Assembly (NCBI GenBank): GCA_014061035.1
Contig: JACGMN010000080.1
Coordinates: 1-8,129 of the forward strand
Reading direction: 5' to 3'
Origin: Candidatus Methanophagales archaeon
GTDB taxonomy: Archaea > Halobacteriota > Syntropharchaeia > Alkanophagales > Methanospirareceae
DNA: 8,129 nt
The notes beneath the pieces were generated by a model, which did not search any database, was not told where the DNA came from, and saw only the letters and a list, made by a program, of their open reading frames with translations. The first letter of the stretch is position 1, and each line of letters begins with the position of its first letter. Of this stretch, positions 1 to 6,600 are shown in pieces. The position numbers and the translations under genes are program-made.

Positions 1-33
1 AATTGATATAAGAACAAGAAAGATAAAAATAAA

Positions 34-42
34 AGGAGGTGA
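34..42 (+). promoter_or_regulatory. Strong Shine-Dalgarno site of the small membrane protein gene
   Basis: AGGAGGTGA matches the anti-Shine-Dalgarno tail of archaeal 16S rRNA over nine bases and ends 8 nt before a GTG at 51. This decides the start. The in-frame GTG at 39 lies inside the site itself and cannot be the initiator served by it. It is the only near-perfect Shine-Dalgarno sequence seen in the window. Confidence 0.8.
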
Positions 43-50
43 AGAGAAAC

Positions 51-230
51 GTGAAGATAGTAACGATAATAGTGGTGGTGCTGATTGCGGCTTTTCTACT
101 ACTACCCATTCTTTCCGGAAATGCACCTATTCCAGAGAATATATCTGCAAGAGAAATAGGTGAATTTATCGGCGGATTTGCACGATACTGGATTGACGTA
201 TTAAGAAGCGCTTTTTCATTTTTCCTGTAA
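51..230 (+). CDS. Small membrane protein of unknown function (59 aa)
   Basis: I do not recognise a family. The peptide starts at GTG 51, placed 8 nt after a near-perfect ribosome binding site, and ends at TAA. Residues 2-22 (KIVTIIVVVLIAAFLLLPILS) form one clear transmembrane helix or uncleaved signal anchor after a single Lys. A short polar linker with Pro residues (25-30) follows. Residues 38-59 (EFIGGFARYWIDVLRSAFSFFL) are hydrophobic to amphipathic, with aromatic residues, and could be a second membrane-associated helix. There are no cysteines or catalytic motifs. It converges on the DUF362 gene with only 4 bp between stop codons, so the two are not co-transcribed. The strong translation signal is the main evidence that it is real. 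Its upstream neighbour lies outside the window, so operon membership is unknown. A role as a small subunit of a membrane complex is possible but not shown. Confidence 0.6.
   Translation: MKIVTIIVVVLIAAFLLLPILSGNAPIPENISAREIGEFIGGFARYWIDVLRSAFSFFL
212..223 (+). terminator. Possible T-rich transcription terminator
   Basis: Two runs of five T separated by CA lie in the last codons of the small membrane protein gene. Archaeal RNA polymerase terminates on T-rich non-template tracts without a hairpin, and the next gene is only 4 bp away on the other strand, so termination has to happen near here. The tract lies inside the coding region, so this call is weak. Confidence 0.2.
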
Positions 231-234
231 TTTA

Positions 235-1290
235 TCACCAGTCAGATTTCTGATTCCCGGCTCCTGATTCCAATTCCAGGTCAATAAGATCATATTCCAT
301 CGCACCAATGCCCAATGCATGCGCTTCACGCACCTGAATCGTGGGGTCTCCTTTGAATAGATGCGTTCCTATCATATCTATTGTAGCCATGTCTATCGCA
401 ACAATATCGTTAGAGGCTAAAATACCTATATCCGGGCATAGATACTCTGGTGCGAATTCCGCGCAATCGCAGAACGGCGTTATATCAATGAGGAAATTAA
501 GATAGAGCAGATTGGAATCAGAATAGGGTAGATTTCTAAGGACGGTATGAGCTACTTCTGCAAGCCTCTTCTGCAGGTCCGTGGACATCCCTTCAGGCGG
601 TCGTAAAGCACCGGTCTCGCATTCGCTCATGCATGCACCGCAACTCACACAGTTCTCAAGGATTATTTCGTGGTCATCATCTATCGCGTCATGTTTACAT
701 GCCACTCTACATCTGTCACATCTCGAGCATAACTCTGGATTCCGCACCGGTCTCGTCACTTCGTGCTGATATAGCTTCGTTCGTTTAGTCACGCAGCCCA
801 TCGCGACATTTTTTATCGCACCGCCGAATGAGGATGCGCCATGACCGGTTGCATGCGAGACGATGAGCATCGAGTCACTATTGTATATCATCCTCGCTAT
901 TTCTACCTGTTCGTTCACCTGCACGCCTTCGTCCTTCAGTCCATCTGCGATGATCACCGGGCAGCCAAGATAAGAGATATGGAATCCGTGAGCAGATGCA
1001 GTTCTGTAATAATCCATCGCAGTATACCGACCTGCCCTATATATGGTCGTTGTATCAGTAACGAAAGGGTCTCCGCCGTGCTGCTTCACCACATCTACCA
1101 TCTTCTTTACGTAAACCGGTTTGATGAACGTCTTGTTCTTCAGTTCGCCCATGTGCATCTTCAGAGCAACGATACCGCTCAAATTACTACAGCCTGCTTT
1201 TTTCAGTAGTCGCTCGAGCTTTTCTACAAGTGAAAACCGGACGTTCTTATTCTTATTCTTATCCGCGGCTACAAAGTATACCTCGCTCAT
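235..1290 (-). CDS. DUF362 iron-sulfur protein with two [4Fe-4S] ferredoxin motifs
   Basis: This 351-aa protein belongs to the DUF362 family, which is common in anaerobic archaea and whose biochemical role is not established. Numbering is from ATG 1290; TTG and GTG codons just upstream are in frame but lie inside a repeat. The N-terminal half carries the family patterns KMHMGEL (44-50) and SHATGHGASSFGGAIKNVAMG (145-165). Two classical C-x2-C-x2-C-x3-C cluster motifs follow: C188/C191/C194/C198 and C214/C217/C220/C224. Then come C274-D-C276, C285 and the family signature PDIGILASNDIVAIDMAT (286-303). No signal peptide or membrane segment is seen, so it should be cytoplasmic. Two clusters suggest electron transfer (inference). 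KNKNKN at residues 11-16 is encoded by three exact hexamers. It lies downstream of tRNA-Met and mptA on the same strand and may be co-transcribed with them. Length and domain order look complete. Confidence 0.88.
   Translation of the reverse strand: MSEVYFVAADKNKNKNVRFSLVEKLERLLKKAGCSNLSGIVALKMHMGELKNKTFIKPVYVKKMVDVVKQHGGDPFVTDTTTIYRAGRYTAMDYYRTASAHGFHISYLGCPVIIADGLKDEGVQVNEQVEIARMIYNSDSMLIVSHATGHGASSFGGAIKNVAMGCVTKRTKLYQHEVTRPVRNPELCSRCDRCRVACKHDAIDDDHEIILENCVSCGACMSECETGALRPPEGMSTDLQKRLAEVAHTVLRNLPYSDSNLLYLNFLIDITPFCDCAEFAPEYLCPDIGILASNDIVAIDMATIDMIGTHLFKGDPTIQVREAHALGIGAMEYDLIDLELESGAGNQKSDW
1244..1261. repeat. Hexamer tandem repeat (TTCTTA)x3 inside the DUF362 gene
   Basis: Three exact copies of TTCTTA (AATAAG-type units on the coding strand) encode alternating Lys-Asn at residues 11-16 of the DUF362 protein. 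The unit length keeps frame, so copy-number change would only add or remove KN pairs. Confidence 0.85.
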
Positions 1291-1311
1291 CACCAATCAC
1301 CAATCACCAAT
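1291..1311 (-). promoter_or_regulatory. Triple GGTGATT repeat acting as ribosome binding site of the DUF362 gene
   Basis: Three exact heptamers (CACCAAT on the plus strand) sit directly in front of ATG 1290. Read on the minus strand they contain GGTGAT, which can pair with the AUCACC of the 16S rRNA tail. The copy at 1301-1296 has a 5-nt spacing to the ATG, which is suitable. The copy next to the start abuts the ATG, and the third is 12 nt away. The array therefore offers several overlapping ribosome binding sites, and a copy-number change would move the distal ones by 7 nt. Confidence 0.55.
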
Positions 1312-1321
1312 CACACATAAA

Positions 1322-1346
1322 ACAATACAATACAATACAATACAAT
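1322..1346. repeat. Pentamer tandem repeat (ACAAT)x5 abutting the tRNA 3' end
   Basis: Five perfect copies of ACAAT (ATTGT on the minus strand) fill the space directly after the tRNA-Met gene. The last unit contributes the discriminator base A73. With the GGTGATT array it makes up nearly the whole intergenic region between tRNA-Met and the DUF362 gene. It carries no T run long enough to be called a terminator. Confidence 0.9.
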
Positions 1347-1419
1347 GCCGGGAGCGGGGTTCGGACCCGCGACTTCCAGATTATGAGTCTGGCGCCCTAA
1401 CCAGCTAGGCCACCCCGGC
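1346..1419 (-). tRNA. tRNA-Met (CAU), elongator
   Basis: The 74-nt cloverleaf folds completely: a 7-bp acceptor stem GCCGGGG/TCCCGGC (last pair G-U), a 4-bp D stem GCCT/GGGC, a 5-bp anticodon stem CCAGA/TCTGG with loop CTCATAA, and a 5-bp T stem GCGGG/CCCGC. T8, A14, G15-C48, G18G19, T33, A37, T54, C56, A58 and discriminator A73 are all present, and CCA is not encoded. The anticodon stem lacks the GGG/CCC pairs of initiator tRNA and the acceptor starts G1-C72, so it is not the initiator. The GCCGGGG acceptor fits elongator Met better than CAU-Ile2. Position 55 is C where T is nearly universal. No intron is seen. Its first 15 nt overlap the 3' end of mptA on the same strand, and no TATA-like box lies at the expected distance upstream, so transcription from the mptA promoter is likely. 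Confidence 0.93.
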
Positions 1420-2409
1420 ATTCTCATTCAATCCATTCAACTCCCTGCGCAAGTCACCGATAGTAGCAACTCGTTCTGCAATAGCATCGTGTTGATGGAT
1501 GCTCTCCTCGTTTACTTGAGTTAAGGTAATGATAGAATCGTCTGGCAAGTAGTCAAACGATTCCACCACTCGTTTCGCCATCTCACGAACACAGTCTTCA
1601 ACGAACATAGGTTTCTGATGCGCTGTCTCCACGACCTTCGCCTCATCCGGGCGTTTCAATATCTCATAAGTTTTAGTACTCATCGACTTCTCTATTATCT
1701 CTATCATCTTACCTACGGGGATTTTAACATCATTTTCTACCTCTATGGAGATTGTGCCTCTACCACGCTGGTTATGTGTTGCCAGAGGTATACTATTTAA
1801 AAAAGCATCGCTATCCCTCCTCGACATTCCTCTTTTCGCTAATTCTTCCACTGCGTTCTCACGCATGAGCTCTTGCGCACATGGGCATGTCGTCATCCCT
1901 GCTATCTCCACCCCCATCACTTTTTTTATACACACGCCGCTTTCTTCGTCCTGAGAGTGTAAATTTGTACTTCTACTACTACGATACGCTTTAGCCTCGG
2001 CAAAGATAGTCGCGGGCTCTTGACACGATATCTTCATCACAGGTGTTTTCCGCGTTAACATATACACGCTTTTCATTCCTACCTCAGCGGTAGTTGCATA
2101 CTTGTGTCGCTCAAGTAATCTCTTTGCCACTTCACTGCACAGGTCCTCGACATCATATACCTCCGAGTTAACCGCTTCGTTCAGCACTTCGTACATTGCT
2201 TCGAGATTCCGCGACATATTCGCCCCTTTTATATCATTTGGTAGGTTCACAAACATGTGGAAATTCGATATAAGAATTATAGGCCTTTTTCCGCCTGTTC
2301 TTGCTATCTTTACCAGCTTCTTCACATTCTTTACTCCCACTCGCGTCAAGGTTATTTTTATCCTCGGACTGCATGCTTGCACATCTACATCTAATCGATC
2401 CATCGTCAT
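1405..2409 (-). CDS. mptA: GTP cyclohydrolase IV (MptA), first step of methanopterin synthesis
   Basis: MptA is an Fe(II)-dependent archaeal enzyme of the FolE2 superfamily. It converts GTP to 7,8-dihydroneopterin 2',3'-cyclic phosphate, the first pterin of tetrahydromethanopterin synthesis, in the cytoplasm. The 334-aa sequence shows the family landmarks in order: DVDVQACSPRIKITLTRVGV (7-26), FVNLPNDIKGANMSRNLEA (53-71), GMTTCPCAQE (171-180), ATHNQRGRGT (210-219), H264 in ETAHQKPMFVEDC, and SIHQHDAIAER (303-313). The cysteine and histidine motifs include the likely metal ligands. ATG 2409 and ATG 2403 are both possible starts, and no clear ribosome binding site precedes either, so a leaderless mRNA is plausible. 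The usual C-terminus should fall near RRELNG (321-326). The last residues, NENAGVA, are read from the 5' part of the tRNA-Met gene, and the TAG stop is tRNA bases 13-15. It is divergent from dnaJ. Confidence 0.93.
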   Translation of the reverse strand: MTMDRLDVDVQACSPRIKITLTRVGVKNVKKLVKIARTGGKRPIILISNFHMFVNLPNDIKGANMSRNLEAMYEVLNEAVNSEVYDVEDLCSEVAKRLLERHKYATTAEVGMKSVYMLTRKTPVMKISCQEPATIFAEAKAYRSSRSTNLHSQDEESGVCIKKVMGVEIAGMTTCPCAQELMRENAVEELAKRGMSRRDSDAFLNSIPLATHNQRGRGTISIEVENDVKIPVGKMIEIIEKSMSTKTYEILKRPDEAKVVETAHQKPMFVEDCVREMAKRVVESFDYLPDDSIITLTQVNEESIHQHDAIAERVATIGDLRRELNGLNENAGVA

Positions 2410-2430
2410 TGTTTGACTTTCAGGATACTC

Positions 2431-2440
2431 GATATCTAAA
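2431..2440 (-). promoter_or_regulatory. Candidate TATA element for mptA
   Basis: On the minus strand this AT-rich stretch (TTTAGATATC) is centred about 27 nt upstream of ATG 2409. That is the right distance for an archaeal TATA box driving a leaderless mptA transcript. It forms part of a hexamer repeat, so the match could be incidental. Confidence 0.3.
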
Positions 2441-2460
2441 TCTAAACCTATACCTATATC
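2431..2460. repeat. Degenerate hexamer repeat in the mptA/dnaJ divergent intergenic region
   Basis: Five consecutive hexamers GATATC TAAATC TAAACC then TATACC TATATC follow the consensus TA(A/T)A(T/C)C. Together they occupy about a third of the 87 bp between the two divergent starts. The region also holds TTTATTAAAT (2480-2489), an AT-rich stretch unusually close to the dnaJ start. Confidence 0.65.
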
Positions 2461-2496
2461 TTAACTTTGTTAACTCCCTTTATTAAATAGCATTCT

Positions 2497-3668
2497 ATGC
2501 CAAAGAGAGATTATTACGAGATACTTACGAGATACTCGGCATTAGTAGGGACGCGGCCGAAGACGAGATTAAAAAATCCTATCGACGACTGGCGAAGCAA
2601 TATCACCCAGATATTTATAAAGGCGATAAGAAAGATGCGGAAGAGAGATTCAAAGAGATTTCTGAGGCATACGAAGTGCTTAGCTGACAAGGAAAAGCGT
2701 GCCAAGTATGACCAGATTGGTGAGCGAGTAGCGGGTGAAGCTTTTGGACCAGAAGGCTTTGACTGGACACACTTCACGCGTTACCGGGACGTGGAAGACA
2801 TCTTTGGAAGTGCTATATTTGATTCGTTCTTTGTCTCTGCATCCAGCCCAGGATTTTCGAGTAGAGGTGGGGGATATTTGACACATTGTTTGGAGTATGA
2901 GAAGGGATAGAAAAATCGGTTCGGGGTGCGGATGTCAGTTTACAACTGGACATTACGCTTGAAGAAGCGGCTAACGGTGTTGAGAAGAAGATTGCGGTAC
3001 CGATCTCGCGAGTATGTGAGGCGTGCAGAGGCTCAGGCACTCGCACTCGTTCTGGAAAAGTAGAAGTCTGCCCTACTTGTAAAGGTCTTGGTCAGGTGAG
3101 AACTGTGCAGACCCGAGGCGCTACGCGTGTAATGCAAACCGCGATCTGCCCACAATGTCGCGGCACTGGAAGAGCTGCTGTTGACCTCTGTGACGTCTGT
3201 GGAGGACATGGCAAGATATCAAAACGAACGAAGATAAGTCTTAAGATTAAGAAAGGAGTTCATACCGGCTATGAGATAAGAATTCCTAAAGCTGGAAGAC
3301 CTGCAGAATCTGTCTTTGGCAGGGAATCAGAACCCGGCGACCTGTATGTGGTAATAAATATTTTGCAACATCAAATATTTAAACGAGTGGGCGATGACCT
3401 CTTTATGAGCATGCCGGTAAGTTTCATTCAGGCTGCCTTAGGCGGTGAAGCTATGGTGGAGACGGTAGAGGGCAAGCGTGTGAAGGTAACCATTCCGGCA
3501 GGGACGCAGACAGGCACGAAATTTCGCTTGCAAGGGTTAGGAATGCCAGGAACCGCAGGTGATGATGGTAAAGGGGACCTGTATATTGAAGCGAACGTGC
3601 AATTGCCGGTGAATCTTACGGAGAGACAGAAGGAACTACTGCGAGAGGCATTTGGTAACGGCGCGTAG
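2497..3668 (+). pseudogene. dnaJ: Chaperone DnaJ (Hsp40), disrupted by several frameshifts
   Basis: Conceptual repair gives a full-length DnaJ of roughly 385 aa that would stimulate DnaK. It has a J domain with RDYYEILGISRDAAEDEI and the HPD motif (YHPDIYKGD), and a short G/F region with VEDIFG. Four zinc repeats CEACRGSG, CPTCKGLG, CPQCRGTG and CDVCGGHG (about 3018-3215) follow, then the substrate-binding C-terminal domains ending in NLTERQKELLREAFGNGA. As written it cannot be translated through. An 11-bp tandem duplication (2514-2536) shifts frame after YYEIL. One extra base in CTTAGCTGAC (2680-2688) shifts it back, so HPD is out of frame in between. One or more indels between about 2869 and 2926 then move the frame again; the 5' open frame stops at TAG 2908. 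The 3' open frame has its first start codon, GTG, only at 3096, in the middle of the zinc domain. The otherwise well-conserved residues imply recent inactivation, error or slippage switching. No dnaK or grpE is next to it. Confidence 0.85.
2514..2536 (+). repeat. 11-bp tandem duplication breaking the dnaJ J domain
   Basis: TTACGAGATAC is present twice in tandem (2514-2524 and 2525-2535) plus one further matching base. Removing one copy restores the family sequence YYEILGISRDAAEDEI, which shows that the second copy is the lesion and that the frame shift is +11. Confidence 0.92.
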
Positions 3669-3680
3669 AAGAATTAAGAC

Positions 3681-6600
3681 TTACATAAAATCACTCAGCG
3701 CTTTCTGCTTCTCCTCCGCTACTGGAAATAGCAATTTCACATCTGAATTCAACAGCTCCAGCCGTTGTCTCGTGTAATCCGAGACGTGGTACTCATCTGC
3801 TATGCGTAACGAGAGGTCAAGATACTTCTTTACACTTGCAGCATGTACAGTTGGAACTACCGGACTGCCGCACTTCTTGCATCGCCCACCCAGTGGTATC
3901 CGCCGGTATTTTGTGTTACATTTGTTGCATCGCATCTTCTGAGAGCCGAACGCACGGAGGTTTCCTTTTATATCGCGGAGGAAATGGTTCTCGATGACCA
4001 TCTCTGCTACTTCGCTCGCATCTACCGCACGTATCATCCTCGCCAATCGTAACTCTGCCTCCATCTTCTCTACTATCGTATCCAGTTCCTTATACAACGA
4101 ATTTAAAGGACCCGCAGCGATATCAGACGTCTCATGCGTATATCGAAAGCCATAAACATCCTTTGGCTCTTCTATCTTACGCGACGCTACCTCTATCGCA
4201 GTCTCAACCTCTTTTGGATGCTTACCAGCACAAGCAGATTCGTAGAACTCTAACGGATATTCGCGTGCCGTAGAGATGTTATGTGCCTCCTTGTCCACCT
4301 CTTTCGGGTTGACGATGGGAATGAGAGTAAGAGGTGCATCCATCTTCCCACCCCGTTTATCAGGCAGGAAGGATAGCGAGAAATTGAGCAGCGCATCGAG
4401 TAGCAGGAGGACTGAGTCTTCGTCGCCGTCACAGTTTCTACGCTTCGCAGCATGGAAGAATGGGTGAGCATAGCAGGCTGAAACGGTCGTGAATCCTACT
4501 ATCCTGCCCAATATCCCGGCAGAGGTATGCGGTGCTAATCCGAGCACGAGTTGCCCGATGAGGTCTTCTTTGCATGATGCACGGTAATAGGACGGTAAGC
4601 CATAGAATTTAAGTAAGAGCGAATCTATGAATTGAGAGACTTTCAGCAGATACGATGCTGCATCCTCAGATATGATAATATCCTGCTGTTTGAGCTCTAC
4701 TATCTGTGCCTCTATCTGCAACTCCTTGCCGTTTATGTCGTATGAATAGCCTAACTCCAGCGCCTTTTCGCGGCTCAATCCTACTTCTTCTGGCTTGAAA
4801 TGTGTGAGTGGTAGATTTGTAAGGTCGTACCGTATTGTACCGTCCTTGAAGACGACTACATCGTGCTTTGCCCTTAATATACCTTTTCCGAGATGCTCAG
4901 CCACTTTGTGCTTTGAAATAAGACTCTTTACGCATTTTACATCCGGTTTGTTAGAGTTCAAGTACGTGGAATCTTCACCCATTCTCTTCATCGTCTCTTG
5001 ATAATAGGTCAGCAAATCGATACGCTTTTTTATAGCTCGTCTCCAATTCAGGTTCGTATTCACTGTTTTGTTCTGGTTGTTCTGGCTGTTCTGGTTGTTT
5101 GTTATCCCCTGACCATCGTGTCCCAAAGCCTTAATCTCCACATCTATCACTTTACTCTTTAACGCTTCCTTCAGTGACCTGTTCTTACCGCCATATTCGC
5201 CGATGGGAAAGAGTGAATTAGGAGCTGGCTTCATCCTCCTTTCCTTCGATTTCTCTGGTCTTCCCATCCGCACGCCGATTCGTGTCGGTGCTTTACTCCT
5301 CGTCTTTACACGCACTGATTCGTCTCTTTTCAGATCATCATTGAGCCCCAAAGGACGTAACACCGCACCCGGCTCCTCTATCATTAAGAACCCCTTTTTG
5401 TCTCCGGAATTAGCTTGCATAATCTCTTGAGTCCAATGCGGGATGAGCAAATCCTCCAGAATATTCTTTATTCTATCATTATCATCATCGCCATTATCGT
5501 CATCACCGCAGCCAGCAGAAATAAAGAGCGTTCTTCTTCCATCTTCTACCGTAATCTTACCTTTTTTGATTATCCAATCTGTCAAATGCTCCTTCGCTTC
5601 TTCTGTTATATCCTCCCACAGATAGGTATATTCAGGATGGAGTGGTACCGCGTAGCGAGACGCTATCGCTATTGCTTCTGCTTGAGATGGTGGTTCTCTT
5701 TTCAATCGCCATTTCACTGCTTCCTCCTTTGATCTTGCTCCTGCTTCTAACTCCTTTAACCACCATTCATGCGCGTATGCACCCGGCACTAACCGGTGCC
5801 CCGTTTCTAAAAAATCGCCATAATCTATGAGTATCTCGCCCAAATCTACTATCTCGGCTATTCCATCCCTAAACTTCTCCAGAGTTTGAGCATCCAGCCT
5901 GACGAGCGAACCATCCTTCAATTTCACCGTCGGTCCTTCAATAGTGTCAACAGGGACAACGCAACCAGCTTTGCCAGGTAGTTCTAACTTTATCTGCGTT
6001 CCTGTTGCGGTGAACTCGAGCAAGGACATCGTAACAGGATTCAACCCGACAGTTTCAAGTCCTGAATTGCGGGCACGTCCGTATCGGAGCCTGAATGACC
6101 CTTTTGCTGATGGACGTCCAAATACCGGTCTTCCAACTATTAAGTCTGCTAAGAAATTCTTCTTCCGTACGTCACCAGCAGGCTTCACAAGCTTTGTTAG
6201 CCAGTCCCAGCCCTTGAGTCCGAGTCTATCAACATGTCTTTTGATCTTCGGCGCCTTCATTGCAACGCCTTCTGTGAGTACAAGCACCATACCGCCCCTT
6301 ATTTTATCTGTCGCGACACGTTCAAGACCTTTATAGCCGCTTACTTCTATCTCCTCTGTCGGATCACCGTCAATGCAAATGGGGCAACTTCTCACTATCG
6401 TCTTTATCTCTTCGTCCGTAGGCGTGTATTGCAATCCACTTATCCGCTCATAGACCGAGACTTCCAGAACATAGCGCCTTATTTCCTCTTCCCTCGGCTG
6501 ATACGCCGCAAATCCCATTCTCCTCCTTATATAATCAGCAGCTAATACCGAAAGCGCCTGGGCAGTCCCGCCAGCACTTCTTATCGGACCAGAATAAAAA

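Noticed and set aside
1291..1346. CRISPR-like array next to the tRNA
   Set aside because: The units are 5 and 7 bp, directly tandem and without spacers, so these are simple repeats.
1346..1419. Initiator tRNA-Met or CAU-decoding tRNA-Ile2
   Set aside because: The anticodon stem CCAGA/TCTGG lacks the three G-C pairs of initiators and the acceptor begins G1-C72. Archaeal CAU-Ile2 genes typically start GGGCC, while GCCGGGG fits elongator Met.
1346..1419. tRNA-targeted integration site of a mobile element
   Set aside because: No second copy of the tRNA 3' end and no integrase or other mobile gene is seen; the flanks are ordinary chromosomal genes.
2898..2916. Programmed -1 frameshift in dnaJ
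   Set aside because: There is no convincing slippery heptamer or stimulatory structure, and the gene has at least two other frame breaks, including an 11-bp duplication that recoding would not explain.
3669..3680. Hairpin terminator between dnaJ and polC
   Set aside because: The 12-bp gap holds neither an inverted repeat nor a T run.
5944..6336. Open frame of 130 codons antisense to polC (and similar antisense frames at 841-1209, 2102-2416 and 5415-5732)
   Set aside because: These lie wholly or almost wholly opposite strongly conserved coding sequence, have no ribosome binding site and no recognisable protein pattern; they are by-products of codon use on the other strand.
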